A DNA stretch of 64,000 nucleotides from an uncultured Eubacteriales bacterium (GCA_934394855.1 CAKRRH010000008.1:6451-70450), one strand, 5' to 3'; positions 48,813-58,337 are shown, counted from the first letter of the stretch. Numbers and translations are program-made. The notes: generated from the sequence alone by a model not told the origin.

Positions 48813-50351
48813 ATGACGACAGAAAAAATATGTATGCTGATTGCAATAATCGTGTACCTGTTGTTCGTACTCGGAATCGGAGTATGGTTCTCAAAAAGAA
48901 ATAACAGCGCCGATGATTTTTACCTCGGCGGAAGAAAAATGGGTCCGCTTGTCACCGCAATGAGCGCTGAAGCGTCGGACATGAGCTCATGGCTTTTGAT
49001 GGGCTTGCCGGGTGTGGCTTATCTAACAGGCGTCGCAGATGCATTTTGGACAGCGGTCGGACTCGCAATCGGTACATATCTTAACTGGCTTATCGTTGCA
49101 AAGCGAATCCGCAGATATACTCAAAAAACAAATTCAATCACAATCCCCGACTTTTTCTCGGACAGATTCCGTGATAAAAACCGCATTTTGATGTTGATTG
49201 CGGCAGCTGTTATCATAATCTTCTTCGTTCCCTACACAGCGTCTGGATTTGCCGCTTGCGGACGACTCTTTGCTTCACTTTTCGGAATGAATTATCAATC
49301 TGCAATGATAATCAGCGCTGTTGTAATCGTCGGATATACAACGCTCGGCGGATTTTGGGCTGCAAGCACCTCCGACCTAATTCAGTCGATCATAATGACG
49401 ATCTCGCTTATCACGATCGTCGGATTCGGAATCTATTCGGCAGGCGGCGCCCAGGCAGTAATGGACAATGCCCGTTCGCTCCCCGGCTATCTCGGTTTTG
49501 ATACGCTTTATAATAAAGCAACAAACTCAGCCGATTCATATGGATTCCTTTCAATCTTTTCAACTCTTGCTTGGGGTCTCGGCTATTTCGGAATGCCTCA
49601 TGTTTTGCTCAGATTCATGGCAATCAAGGACGACAAAAAGCTTAAACTTTCAAGAAGAATCGCAACCGTTTGGGTTGTAATTTCACTCGGAATCGCAATA
49701 TTCATCGGCATTGTCGGACTTGCAATGACAAAAGTCGGTGCTATCTCCGACCTTTCATCAGGCTCTGCCGCCGCCGAAACCGTAATCATCAAAATCGCCG
49801 ACTTGCTCGGTTCAAACGGCGTTCTTTTGGCACTTTTGGGCGGTGTAATTCTTTCCGGAATTTTGGCGGCTACAATGTCAACTGCCGATTCACAGTTGCT
49901 CGCAGCGTCAAGCAGTGTTTCCGAAAATATCGTTAAACGCTTCTTCAAAAAAGACATGAGCGACAAAAAAGCAATGTTTATCGCTCGTCTGTCGGTAATC
50001 GCAATCTCGGTTGTCGCCATAATCATTGCATGGAACCCGGACAGCTCGGTATTTGAAATCGTATCGTTTGCATGGGCAGGCTTTGGCGCAGCGTTCGGTC
50101 CCGTCGTCCTTTTTGCTCTTTTCTGGCGCAGAACGAATATGTACGGTGCTTTGGCAGGCATGATCTCAGGCGGCGTAATGGTCTTTGTCTGGAAGTTCCT
50201 CGTTCGCCCGAATGTTGCGGCGCTTAACTTCTATGAACTCCTCCCTGCTTTCATTCTTGCGTGCATTTTGATCGTAGTTGTAAGTCTGCTTACAAAAGAA
50301 CCGTCAAAGGAAGTATATGACGAATTTGACGAAGTTAAAGCAATGAAATAA
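48813..50351 (+). CDS. putP: Sodium/proline symporter
   Basis: 512 residues with 13 helices. DDFYLGGRKMGPLVTAMSAEASDMSSWLLMGLPG is the family motif around the first two helices, and AGILAATMSTADSQLLAASSSVSENI in helix 8 contains the sodium site. It takes up L-proline with Na+. GGAAGGAA precedes the ATG. It is a single gene between two terminators. proC is also in the window, but 33 kb away. Confidence 0.93.
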   Translation: MTTEKICMLIAIIVYLLFVLGIGVWFSKRNNSADDFYLGGRKMGPLVTAMSAEASDMSSWLLMGLPGVAYLTGVADAFWTAVGLAIGTYLNWLIVAKRIRRYTQKTNSITIPDFFSDRFRDKNRILMLIAAAVIIIFFVPYTASGFAACGRLFASLFGMNYQSAMIISAVVIVGYTTLGGFWAASTSDLIQSIIMTISLITIVGFGIYSAGGAQAVMDNARSLPGYLGFDTLYNKATNSADSYGFLSIFSTLAWGLGYFGMPHVLLRFMAIKDDKKLKLSRRIATVWVVISLGIAIFIGIVGLAMTKVGAISDLSSGSAAAETVIIKIADLLGSNGVLLALLGGVILSGILAATMSTADSQLLAASSSVSENIVKRFFKKDMSDKKAMFIARLSVIAISVVAIIIAWNPDSSVFEIVSFAWAGFGAAFGPVVLFALFWRRTNMYGALAGMISGGVMVFVWKFLVRPNVAALNFYELLPAFILACILIVVVSLLTKEPSKEVYDEFDEVKAMK

Positions 50352-50366
50352 TTTCGGTAAAAACAA

Positions 50367-50412
50367 AATAACTGCCCTTTGATGAATGTTCACAGAGCAG
50401 TTATTTTTTTAT
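50367..50412 (+). terminator. Terminator of putP
   Basis: AATAACTGC (50367-50375) pairs with GCAGTTATT (50397-50405), followed by seven T. Confidence 0.85.
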
Positions 50413-50454
50413 CTCGATTTAACATATATTTTACGGAAAATGTAAATTTTACTA

Positions 50455-50483
50455 TTTACAACTTGTTCTATTGATGTTATACT
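50455..50483 (+). promoter_or_regulatory. Promoter of the small multidrug-export family gene
   Basis: TTTACA (50455-50460), 17 bases, TATACT (50478-50483); about 40 bases before the start. Confidence 0.6.
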
Positions 50484-50522
50484 TTTTAAGTCAAATTTAT
50501 TCGTTTAAGGAGTTATTATTAT

Positions 50523-51050
50523 ATGGCTGAACAAATTACCGGCTGGTTATCGAGCATCGGATGTCCGCCTTGGCTTGCAATATTCATAATATCGCTTTTA
50601 CCGATTTTGGAGCTTCGCGGCGGATTGATTGCGGCGGCTCTGATGAATCTTCATTGGATTCCCTCATTCATCATTTGCTACATCGGCAACATCTTGCCTG
50701 TCCCGTTCATCTTGCTCTTCATCAAGAAGATTTTTGAATGGCTCAAAAAGTTCAAATCGACACGCAAATTCGTTATGTTTTTTGAAAACCGTGCTAATAA
50801 AAAAATTGCCGAAGCGGACGGAAAAGAAGGCATCGGCAAATTGATTTTCGTTTTTTGCTTTGTGGCAATTCCGTTGCCCGGAACAGGCGCATGGACAGGT
50901 GCATTGATTGCAAGCTTCATGAACCTTAAGCTAAAGCATTCGATCCCGACAATTTGTCTTGGCGTTCTTTGCGCAGGAATCATCATGCTCACCTTGTGCT
51001 ATGTTTTCCCGTCGATTTTCTCAAGCTTCTTCGGACTTTCGATTTCATAA
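50523..51050 (+). CDS. Small multidrug export family membrane protein (COG2426)
   Basis: 175 residues with five helices. ISLLPILELRGGLIAAALMNL and FVFCFVAIPLPGTGAWTGALIASFMNLK match the PF06695-type family, despite the name without a proven substrate. The ELRGG and PLPGTGAWTG segments are conserved and possibly form a re-entrant pair as in the DedA superfamily. AAGGAG at about 50508-50513 serves the ATG at 50523. It converges with the DUF6873 gene, overlapping its end by 6 bases. Confidence 0.85.
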   Translation: MAEQITGWLSSIGCPPWLAIFIISLLPILELRGGLIAAALMNLHWIPSFIICYIGNILPVPFILLFIKKIFEWLKKFKSTRKFVMFFENRANKKIAEADGKEGIGKLIFVFCFVAIPLPGTGAWTGALIASFMNLKLKHSIPTICLGVLCAGIIMLTLCYVFPSIFSSFFGLSIS

Positions 51051-51728
51051 TATGATCATGCCGCCGATGTCGGTGAGTTTTCCCGATAGCGACACGGATT
51101 TAATATTATGATTATTGAGAAATCGGACAATTTTTTCACCGTCCGAGATTGAGTATATATCGCCGAAAAACAGCATTGTAGACTTATTGATCATCTTGGC
51201 GCTGCCGCCGATGAATCCGTGGTCAAAACCCGGTAAATTTATGTCTCGGTCGCTGATTTTCAGCACATCAAAAAAATTATGTAAAGCATTATAAATACCG
51301 TCATCCGCCGTGATGACGGTATTTTCATTTACAAAAAGCGTTGAGCACCCCGAATAACCTTGTTTCACGCAGTATATGTCATAGCCGTCCGATTCAAGCT
51401 GTGATAAAATGCCTTTTGAAACCGTGTTCGGGTTTATGACTGCATTTTTGCCGCATATCGCACAGTTTAAGTACACATCAAACGGATAATCGGGGCAAAG
51501 CTCTGATATGATTTCATACTTTAATTCTAATTCGTCTAATTTTGCAATGATTTCTGTTTGCTCTTTAGCAACATAAATCATATCCCCGATTTTTGCACAG
51601 TTCATGTCCGCATGATAAGCAACCGAACGCTGTAAATTCGGATTTAACTCGGTTTTCAGTAATGATAACCCGAATTTTTTAAGCTCGTTTGAATATTCAT
51701 ATTCACCTGAAATCACAGCATATTTCAT
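51045..51728 (-). CDS. DUF6873 family protein of the GME fold
   Basis: 227 residues, soluble. A C-terminal block FDHGFIGGSAKMINKSTMLFFGDI and the LNCAICGKNAVIN stretch fit what is recalled of the DUF6873 family, related to guanidino-group modifying enzymes (arginine deiminase fold). The usual catalytic Cys near the C-terminus is not evident (MIIL end), so activity is doubtful. It starts 10 bases after the MacB-type permease gene on the same strand, which could place it in the same operon. Confidence 0.6.
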   Translation of the reverse strand: MKYAVISGEYEYSNELKKFGLSLLKTELNPNLQRSVAYHADMNCAKIGDMIYVAKEQTEIIAKLDELELKYEIISELCPDYPFDVYLNCAICGKNAVINPNTVSKGILSQLESDGYDIYCVKQGYSGCSTLFVNENTVITADDGIYNALHNFFDVLKISDRDINLPGFDHGFIGGSAKMINKSTMLFFGDIYSISDGEKIVRFLNNHNIKSVSLSGKLTDIGGMIIL

Positions 51729-51737
51729 ATTTAAACC

Positions 51738-52916
51738 TCATTCATATCTCAATGCGTCCACAGGCGTCATTTTAGCGGCTTTAATTGCGGGGTAAACTCC
51801 GAATATTACTCCCGAAACAATCGCAAATAACACCGAATATGCCGCTCTTGAGTAATCCATGATTATATCCGTCTTAAATAAAACGGTAGCCGCCGCACAA
51901 ACGCCTATTCCGAACGCTGCTCCAATTATACTTCCGATTATCGAGATAGTCAACGCATCGGACAAAAATTCGGCAAAAATATTCCAAAAAGACGCGCCGA
52001 TTGCCTTTTTCACGCCGATTTCACGAGTTCGTTCGCTGACCGATACAAGCATCACCGTCATAATCCCTAATCCCGACACAAACAGTGCAATTATCCCAAT
52101 TATGCCAAGCACGCTTGTGACAATGTTCATAATGTTGTCGAGCTTGTTTCTTTGCGACAACAAATCATCTACTTTAATTGTATCGTCGCCCTTTATGCTG
52201 TTCATCGTTGAGATTATTTCTCGGCTGACCGATTTTGAGTCATAACCCTCGCTGACCGTCACCGTGATTGAGCTCAGTCCCCTGTCACCGCAAATGCTGC
52301 TCATGAATGTATATGGAATATATGCAAAATCGGGCACGATAGTTCCCGCAACGCTTTGCAAAAATGCGCTGTCGGTCGTTGTGACGCCGACGATTTTCAA
52401 ATTACTCTCGTTGCCGTTTACGATCACGCTCATCGTTTTCCCGACAACATTTCCCCGACCGAACATCTTTTTCGCCGTCTTTTTATAGATAAGACATACA
52501 TTTTTTCCGTCCTCGACCTCAGATTTAGTAAAATCCCTGCCATAATCGATTTTAGTTGAAAACACCTTATTTTCATCGCTTTCCGTGCCCCAAAGCGACA
52601 CATTCTCGCAAATGTCATTATATGACAGCTTTGCCTTAACAGAGCAATAGGGCGTTACGCCGTCAATTCCGGTAATACTTCGCAGAGTTTTTGCATCGTC
52701 AAATGAAAATGAACCATCGTTGCTTTTAAATGCGACTGACAAGCCGTTTAATCCTAACGAATCAAGCTCATCACCCACCGCTTTTTCTCCTGAATCGGAA
52801 AATGCACCGATAAGCACCACTGAGCATACACCGATCGAGATTGCAAGAATTGTTAAAACAGTGCGAAATCCCTTTCGGAATAGGTTATTTATTGAGTTTT
52901 TTACTGCAGAAATCAT
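51738..52916 (-). CDS. MacB/FtsX-type ABC transporter permease
   Basis: 392 residues with helix 1 at about 20-38, a MacB-like periplasmic domain (about 40-265) and three C-terminal helices (about 275-385). TREIGVKKAIGASFWNIFAEFLSDAL and the PAIKAAKMTPVDALRYE end are hallmarks. In this family it extrudes peptides or signals mechanical force together with an ATPase. It overlaps the adaptor gene upstream by four bases. The third part, a LolD/MacB-type ATPase, is missing on either side. Confidence 0.9.
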   Translation of the reverse strand: MISAVKNSINNLFRKGFRTVLTILAISIGVCSVVLIGAFSDSGEKAVGDELDSLGLNGLSVAFKSNDGSFSFDDAKTLRSITGIDGVTPYCSVKAKLSYNDICENVSLWGTESDENKVFSTKIDYGRDFTKSEVEDGKNVCLIYKKTAKKMFGRGNVVGKTMSVIVNGNESNLKIVGVTTTDSAFLQSVAGTIVPDFAYIPYTFMSSICGDRGLSSITVTVSEGYDSKSVSREIISTMNSIKGDDTIKVDDLLSQRNKLDNIMNIVTSVLGIIGIIALFVSGLGIMTVMLVSVSERTREIGVKKAIGASFWNIFAEFLSDALTISIIGSIIGAAFGIGVCAAATVLFKTDIIMDYSRAAYSVLFAIVSGVIFGVYPAIKAAKMTPVDALRYE

Positions 52917-53848
52917 TTTTCTTCACTCTTTACATTCGCAATTACATTCACCGACTCACCCTTCAACGAACCCGCATTTTTAATAACACCCTCGCCCTCA
53001 TCGATGCCTGAAAGCAAAATAACCTTGCCCATTGAATAGCTTTTTGTCTTAACGCTCTTTTTTTGAGCGCTTCCATTCTTATATACATAGACATACTCAT
53101 CATTATTATCCTGGCTGACAGCGCTTTCGGGCAACGACACAGCGTCATCAATATTTTCAACAACGATTTTCAAATTCACCGTGTAACCGCTTTTGAGCCG
53201 CCGGTCAGCATTATTTATTGCAACGACGGTATTAACGCCGCTTGAGCCGTCGGCACTCGTTTCGGCATATGCTCCGATCGAATCTATTACCCCGTCATAT
53301 TCACCGCTAAATGCCGTGCCGCTGATTCTCACCTTTTGACCGACCTTTAAATCACGCAGCTTGCTTTCTCCGATGTTCGTGACGGCTTTCAGCGAATCGG
53401 TCGGAATCAGCGTGAACATCTCTGTTCCCGACGGCAAATTTATGTTAGATTTAACGCCGAGCTTTGAAATATATCCGTCCTTTTCGGCTGTGATGTAACG
53501 CTTGATTTTGTCGGCTGTTTCAAAATCCTGCTCGGACAAATAATATCCCTTTGTTGCCTCAACATCAACCTCAATGATTTTGTCGCCTTTTTTGACATAT
53601 TCACCGTCCTTTACAAGCACCTTTTTTATGACCAATTCATAGTCCGAAATGACTGTTTTTTCATCAGCCGAAACAATTTTTCCGACCCCCGACTGAATTA
53701 TCTCGACGCTCTCCTTTTTCGCCCTAATCACATCAACTTTCATTGCAGAATTATACATAATATCGGGCAAAACAACAACGCCGAGCATGAAGATTGCAAC
53801 CGCCGCCATCAGTACCTTAAACTTATATCCGTAAAAAAAACCGTTCAA
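52913..53848 (-). CDS. HlyD/MacA-type efflux adaptor protein
   Basis: About 311 residues from a TTG at 53848 (AAAGGCGG upstream); the longer frame to 53920 has no site. One N-terminal membrane helix (about 9-30), barrel-sandwich lipoyl halves (VLVKDGEYVKKGDKIIEVD and EKDGYISKLGVKSNINLPSG), a beta-barrel (KAVTNIGESKLRDLKVGQKVRISG) and a membrane-proximal part. The coiled-coil hairpin is short, as in Gram-positive adaptors without TolC. It works with the following permease. ATGA overlap. Confidence 0.88.
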   Translation of the reverse strand: MNGFFYGYKFKVLMAAVAIFMLGVVVLPDIMYNSAMKVDVIRAKKESVEIIQSGVGKIVSADEKTVISDYELVIKKVLVKDGEYVKKGDKIIEVDVEATKGYYLSEQDFETADKIKRYITAEKDGYISKLGVKSNINLPSGTEMFTLIPTDSLKAVTNIGESKLRDLKVGQKVRISGTAFSGEYDGVIDSIGAYAETSADGSSGVNTVVAINNADRRLKSGYTVNLKIVVENIDDAVSLPESAVSQDNNDEYVYVYKNGSAQKKSVKTKSYSMGKVILLSGIDEGEGVIKNAGSLKGESVNVIANVKSEEK

Positions 53849-54267
53849 GCAAATTATCCGCCTTTCAAAACTAATCAACGATAATATCTTTTCAGTTTTA
53901 CGGGTTAAAATACATTGCAAAAAATGTATTTACTTATTATTTTAAATTTAAAAAGCCGAAAGGCTTAAGCATAATAAGGAAGTATTGGTTTCTCGCATAA
54001 AAATCCATTATTGACTTGTCAAAAAACCTCGCAAGGCGTCAGCCTTGCTTCATTTTTTCGACTTCATAATAAAGAATTTTTATAGCTATGAAACTGCGAA
54101 GCACTTCAAAATGATATATTTTTGATACAAGAAAAGGCAAAATCCCCGAATAATGCTAACGCATATTCGGGAATTTTAACGCATTATTGTGCAAAAAGAT
54201 GTTATTTTGAAGCAATAATGCCTTATAATGCTTAAGCCAACCGCCTCGGCATTGATTATTTATGGAA
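53849..54267. other. Intergenic region with a MITE-like element
   Basis: About 420 bases without a gene, mostly filled by the palindromic element at 53962-54238. No promoter for the adaptor operon was identified with certainty. Confidence 0.6.
53962..54238. repeat. MITE-like element with 28-bp terminal inverted repeats
   Basis: The left arm (53962-53989, beginning GGCTTAAGCAT) and the complement of the right arm (54211-54238) agree in 24 of 28 positions. Inside the 277 bases are hairpins GCAAGGC/GCCTTGC near 54032-54049 and CCCGAATA/TATTCGGG near 54150-54175, and no coding frame. No target duplication is certain; a further GCCG/CGGC pair extends outside the arms. Confidence 0.65.
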
Positions 54268-55953
54268 TTATTCGGCTTTACCGATTACATAAGACTTTTT
54301 GATTTGGAACGACTTTTCGCCGTTGATCGCAAACGCAACATTGATTGCATGATCCGAAACACGCTCAAGGTCGGTTACCATATCGGTAAAAATGACGCCG
54401 CCTCGCGGATTGCAAAGCTCTTTTTTGAGTCGGGAAATGTGGTTTTCGATATATAGATCCTTCAAATCGTCGATTTCTTCTTCCATTTCGCTGATCATAT
54501 TCAGCTTGTCAAACTCGTCCTTATCATATATCTCGGACGCAAGCTCTACAACCTTCATTGTCTTTTCAGATATATTTTTAAGCTCCTCAAAGCCCTCTTT
54601 GCTAAATACAATTCGCTGATTTGACTCAATCTGCGAATATTCTGCAATGTTTTCCGCATGATCGCCGATTCGTTCAAGGTTAGAAACAACTCTGAACATC
54701 ATTCCGACAGTTTCCTCGTCCTTTTCATTCAGCGATTTTGAATGAAGCCTGATAAGATAGCCTGTGATTTCGTGGTTAAGATAATTTATCGTTTTTTCAA
54801 CATCGATAACCTCATCGGCATATTTGCAGCCGTCCTCAAAAAAGTCCTTGAGCGACAGTCTGAGGTTATTTGTCGCAAGCTCACTCATTCTCATGATCTC
54901 TCTTTTAGCCTGAACTATTGCGATTGACGGAGTGATCATGACTTCCGGATTGAGATAGAGGAGCTTTTCGGTTGTAAATTCATCTTCAAGCTTTTCGGGA
55001 ATAATTTTTGCAACAAGCTTGGTGATGAGCTTAACAAACGGAAAAACGCAAATCGTTGAAATTATGTTGAACAGCAGGTGCATATTAGCAATCTGTCTTG
55101 AAACATCTGTCGGCGTCATGTTGACGATAAATGTTTCAATATACGGAATAAGCAAATAAAGAATGATGAATATTGCCGAGCCGAGAATCTTTGCAAATAC
55201 GCCCGAAAGCGCCGACTGACGGCATATTTTGTTGCCTGAGAACGAAGCAAAAACGACAGGAGCGATTGCGCCGATGTTCATGCCGATGATCATATATATT
55301 ACCGAATGAAGTCCGAAGGTCGTTGCAGCACCCGTTGCGGCTGCCTGTCCGATCAATACCTGCAAAATGCCGATTGAAGCGGAGGACGACTGGATGATTG
55401 ATGTGAAAACAACGCCAAACAGCAACATCAAAAGCGGATTGTTGAAATTTTCAAGGAATGTCGCCATGAATTCCGACATCTGGAGCATATCTGCGGCATA
55501 TTTAATCAGGTAAATTCCGACAAAAAGCATACCGAAACCGAGCACGACAGCGCCGATTTTTTTGATAATTCGCTTTTTGACGAAGGTATATAAAATCATG
55601 CCGACAAAAAGGATAAGCGGTGCGATCGTCTCAACCTTGAACGCAATTATCTGCGCTGTGATCGTTGTTCCGATGTTAGCGCCGAGCATGATATACAGCG
55701 ACTGCGCAACATTAAGCATTCCGGCGTTTACAAATCCGATCGCCATTACGCTTGTCGCGCCCGAGCTTTGAATCAATGCCGTGACGCCTGCGCCGACCAA
55801 TACGGTGACAGCGCCGTTACCGGTCATTTTTGACAGCACGCCGCGAAGCTTTTCACCTGCGGCTTCTTTAAGCGAAATTGACATAAAGTTGATTCCGTAA
55901 AGAAACAATCCGATGCCGCCAAGCAGCATAAATACACCTTCCAAATAGTCCAT
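54268..55953 (-). CDS. Na/Pi cotransporter family protein with PhoU-like domain
   Basis: 561 residues. Two inverted Na/Pi repeats with the motif LIQSSGATSVMAIGFVNAG (about 60) and SIIQSSSASIGILQVLIGQA (about 187), eight or more helices up to about residue 320, and a cytoplasmic PhoU-like four-helix domain (about 345-540; NLERIGDHAENIAEYS and DLERVSDHAINVAFA). It probably takes up or exports phosphate with sodium. Single gene with its own promoter at 56008-56036. Confidence 0.9.
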   Translation of the reverse strand: MDYLEGVFMLLGGIGLFLYGINFMSISLKEAAGEKLRGVLSKMTGNGAVTVLVGAGVTALIQSSGATSVMAIGFVNAGMLNVAQSLYIMLGANIGTTITAQIIAFKVETIAPLILFVGMILYTFVKKRIIKKIGAVVLGFGMLFVGIYLIKYAADMLQMSEFMATFLENFNNPLLMLLFGVVFTSIIQSSSASIGILQVLIGQAAATGAATTFGLHSVIYMIIGMNIGAIAPVVFASFSGNKICRQSALSGVFAKILGSAIFIILYLLIPYIETFIVNMTPTDVSRQIANMHLLFNIISTICVFPFVKLITKLVAKIIPEKLEDEFTTEKLLYLNPEVMITPSIAIVQAKREIMRMSELATNNLRLSLKDFFEDGCKYADEVIDVEKTINYLNHEITGYLIRLHSKSLNEKDEETVGMMFRVVSNLERIGDHAENIAEYSQIESNQRIVFSKEGFEELKNISEKTMKVVELASEIYDKDEFDKLNMISEMEEEIDDLKDLYIENHISRLKKELCNPRGGVIFTDMVTDLERVSDHAINVAFAINGEKSFQIKKSYVIGKAE

Positions 55954-56007
55954 ATAACAACCTACTTATTTTTAACATTTATTTTACGCAAACTTTACCC
56001 AAATATC

Positions 56008-56036
56008 ATTATAGCAAAGCAGCCGACAAAATGCAA
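56008..56036 (-). promoter_or_regulatory. Promoter of the Na/Pi cotransporter gene
   Basis: TTGCAT (56036-56031), 17-base spacer, TATAAT (56013-56008) on the minus strand; about 55 bases before the start. Confidence 0.75.
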
Positions 56037-56056
56037 CATAAAATGTAACTTGAAGC

Positions 56057-56090
56057 AAAAAAATGACCCGAAAAATCGAGTCATTTTTTT
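56057..56090 (-). terminator. Terminator of the proS operon
   Basis: AAAAAAATGAC (56057-56067) pairs with GTCATTTTTTT (56080-56090), ending in a T run on both strands. It overlaps the stop of the 122-residue gene. Confidence 0.8.
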
Positions 56091-56457
56091 ATCTATTCAG
56101 TTTTGAATCAAAAAACGATTTTGTGCCGATGATAAGTCCGCTTGAATCCTTAAAGTCAATCATCTCGCACGGCTCGTCTTCACTCAATACGCTTGCAAGC
56201 TCGGTCGTTACCTCAATTTTGTTATCGACATATGGCAAAACAACCGTTGTGTTGCAGCAAGCATTGTAAAAATCGACCGTCATCGGGTCACGAGAGCGTC
56301 TTGCACCGTTCATAAACCGAGCATATTGCCATTTGGACTTAACATACAAAGCACCCTTGACTACCGAAATATACAGTTCCTTTTTGCGTTTGTAATAGCC
56401 GTCGGGCAAAGTGATTTTGCCGTCCGAATAATCAATTGTAGTTCTGTCAAAGCTCAT
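56089..56457 (-). CDS. Uncharacterised 122-residue protein downstream of proS
   Basis: Not recognised. Starts inside the proS stop (ATGA overlap), so it is a real, coupled gene. The sequence shows two similar halves: TTIDYSDGKITLPDGYY and LPYVDNKIEVTTELASVL, a spacing that recalls the paired D-x-KGRI-type strands of MraZ/AbrB folds, but the key glycine-arginine signature is absent. Two adjacent cysteines (CC) and a third near the end are present. A DNA-binding or structural role is only a guess. Confidence 0.55.
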   Translation of the reverse strand: MSFDRTTIDYSDGKITLPDGYYKRKKELYISVVKGALYVKSKWQYARFMNGARRSRDPMTVDFYNACCNTTVVLPYVDNKIEVTTELASVLSEDEPCEMIDFKDSSGLIIGTKSFFDSKLNR

Positions 56458-58178
56458 GCATTCAATTCCTTTAACATATTATCGCGAAGTTCAACAACAC
56501 GCTCAATGGCATTTGCAAGCTCAACCTTTTCGGAAATAGACTTATCTCTTGAAACGATCTCACATACTCCCTCTTTGAGGTTTCTCGGAGAAACAATTAT
56601 TCTAAGCGGAATGCCGAGCAAATCAGCATCAGAGAACATGACACCCGCCGAAACCGAACGATCGTCATAAATTACTTCGACGCCTTTAGTCTGCAATTCG
56701 TCATATATTCTATCTGCGGTTTCACGAACATTATCCGAATCGGGACGAACAGCGCATATATGAATCTGCCACGGCGCAATCGTCATCGGCCAAATCGGAC
56801 CGTATTCATCATGATGAGCCTCGCAAACACTTGCCGCAAGTCTGCCAACGCCGATTCCATAGCAACCCATGATCGGCGTATTAGTCTTGCCGTTTTCATC
56901 AAGATAGGTCATGCCCATTGATTTTGTATATTTCGTGCCGAGCTGGAAGATGTTGCCCACTTCAATGCCTCGAGATACTTTGATAGTACGCTTGCCGCAT
57001 GACGGACAAATTCCGCCCTCAACGATCTTCGCAAAATCATGATATTCAACATTTTCACAATCACGCTCAATGTCAAGACCGGTATAATGATAGCCGTCTT
57101 TGTTTGCGCCGCATGAAAGATTGTTGGTATTTTTAAGCGATTCGTCAAACAGAATCGTTGCATTTTCGGGTGCATTAACAGGTCCGATAAATCCCGCATG
57201 AATGCCCGATTCTTCGGTGATTACAGCAGAATGAATCTCGCACTGAAGGAAGTTTGTAAGCTTTGTTTCATTAACATCAAGGTCGCCGCGAATGAACAAA
57301 ATGACATATGAATCGTCCTCATTGCGCTGATAAACGACAGCCTTGCAGGATTTTTCCTTCGATGTATGCAAAAATTCGCAAATATCTTCGATCGTATGAA
57401 TATTCGGGGTTTCGCAAAGGGTCAGCGGCTCGGACACATCATCACGGCTATTCTCAATTATGCTTGCAGCCGCTTCCATGTTGGCACGGTAGCCGCACTC
57501 CGGGCAAATTGCGATCGAGTCTTCGCCGATCGGGGTCAGAAGCATAAATTCATGAGAAACGCTTCCGCCCATCATGCCCGAATCGGACTTGACCGAAATC
57601 GTTTCGGGAATTCCGGCTCTTGCAAAAATTCGCTCATATGCCTTGTGGCAGCGGTCATAATATTTCTCCAAATCCTCTTGCGAAGTGTGGAATGAATATG
57701 CGTCCTTCATTGTAAATTCACGAACACGAATAAGACCGGCTCTTGGTCTTGCCTCGTCACGGAATTTTGTCTGAATTTGGTAAATCATGAACGGATATTT
57801 TGTATACGAATTGGCATATTCACGAACGAGCTGAACAGCGGCTTCTTCGTGGGTCATGCCCAAAATCATTCTTGACTTGTTGCGGTCGGTAAATCTCAAA
57901 AGCTCGCTTCCGACCGATTCATATCTGCCCGATTCGTCCCAAAGAGACGCAGGCATTACAACCGGAAATGACACTTCCTGACCGTCGATTTTGTCCATTT
58001 CTTCACGCAAAATCTGCTCAATTTTCTTTGTGATTCGTTTCAGCGGCATATATGATGAGTAAATTCCGTTAGCGACATATTTCATGTAGCCGCCTCTGAT
58101 CATCAGCGCATGAGAATCGATCACGCAGTCGGACGGTTTTTCCTTAAAGCGGTCACCGACTAATTTTTCAAGCTTCAT
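56454..58178 (-). CDS. proS: Proline-tRNA ligase
   Basis: 574 residues of bacterial-type ProRS. Class II motif 1 (QILREEMDKIDGQEVSFPVVMPA), motif 2 (KFRDEARPRAGLIRVREFTMKDAYSFH) and motif 3 (GCYGIGVGRLAASVCEAHHDEYG) are present, with the YbaK/INS-type editing insert (about 235-390) and the anticodon-binding C-terminus. It charges tRNA-Pro. The leader has no T-box; the promoter is a perfect sigma-A consensus at 58250-58278. Confidence 0.97.
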   Translation of the reverse strand: MKLEKLVGDRFKEKPSDCVIDSHALMIRGGYMKYVANGIYSSYMPLKRITKKIEQILREEMDKIDGQEVSFPVVMPASLWDESGRYESVGSELLRFTDRNKSRMILGMTHEEAAVQLVREYANSYTKYPFMIYQIQTKFRDEARPRAGLIRVREFTMKDAYSFHTSQEDLEKYYDRCHKAYERIFARAGIPETISVKSDSGMMGGSVSHEFMLLTPIGEDSIAICPECGYRANMEAAASIIENSRDDVSEPLTLCETPNIHTIEDICEFLHTSKEKSCKAVVYQRNEDDSYVILFIRGDLDVNETKLTNFLQCEIHSAVITEESGIHAGFIGPVNAPENATILFDESLKNTNNLSCGANKDGYHYTGLDIERDCENVEYHDFAKIVEGGICPSCGKRTIKVSRGIEVGNIFQLGTKYTKSMGMTYLDENGKTNTPIMGCYGIGVGRLAASVCEAHHDEYGPIWPMTIAPWQIHICAVRPDSDNVRETADRIYDELQTKGVEVIYDDRSVSAGVMFSDADLLGIPLRIIVSPRNLKEGVCEIVSRDKSISEKVELANAIERVVELRDNMLKELNA

Positions 58179-58249
58179 TATTTATTTCATTCCTTTTTTT
58201 GGATTTCATACGAAAATGTTGTAACAATTTTCACAACACAGATAAATAA

Positions 58250-58278
58250 ATTATACCGCCAAAACCTTAATATGTCAA
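58250..58278 (-). promoter_or_regulatory. Consensus promoter of proS
   Basis: A perfect TTGACA (58278-58273), 17-base spacer and TATAAT (58255-58250) on the minus strand. Confidence 0.9.
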
Positions 58279-58295
58279 GCAAATTGCAACATAAG

Positions 58296-58327
58296 AAAAA
58301 ACACAGGGTATAATACCCTGTGTTTTT
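58296..58327 (-). terminator. Terminator of the secreted protein/peptide operon
   Basis: ACACAGGGTAT and ATACCCTGTGT form a stem around a single-base centre, extended by AAAAA/TTTTT. It follows the 49-residue gene by about 10 bases and directly precedes the proS promoter. Confidence 0.85.
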
Positions 58328-58337
58328 ATAATACAAA

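Noticed and set aside
58179..58250. T-box leader before proS
   Set aside because: The transcribed leader is only about 65 bases and lacks the T-box sequence and terminator pair.
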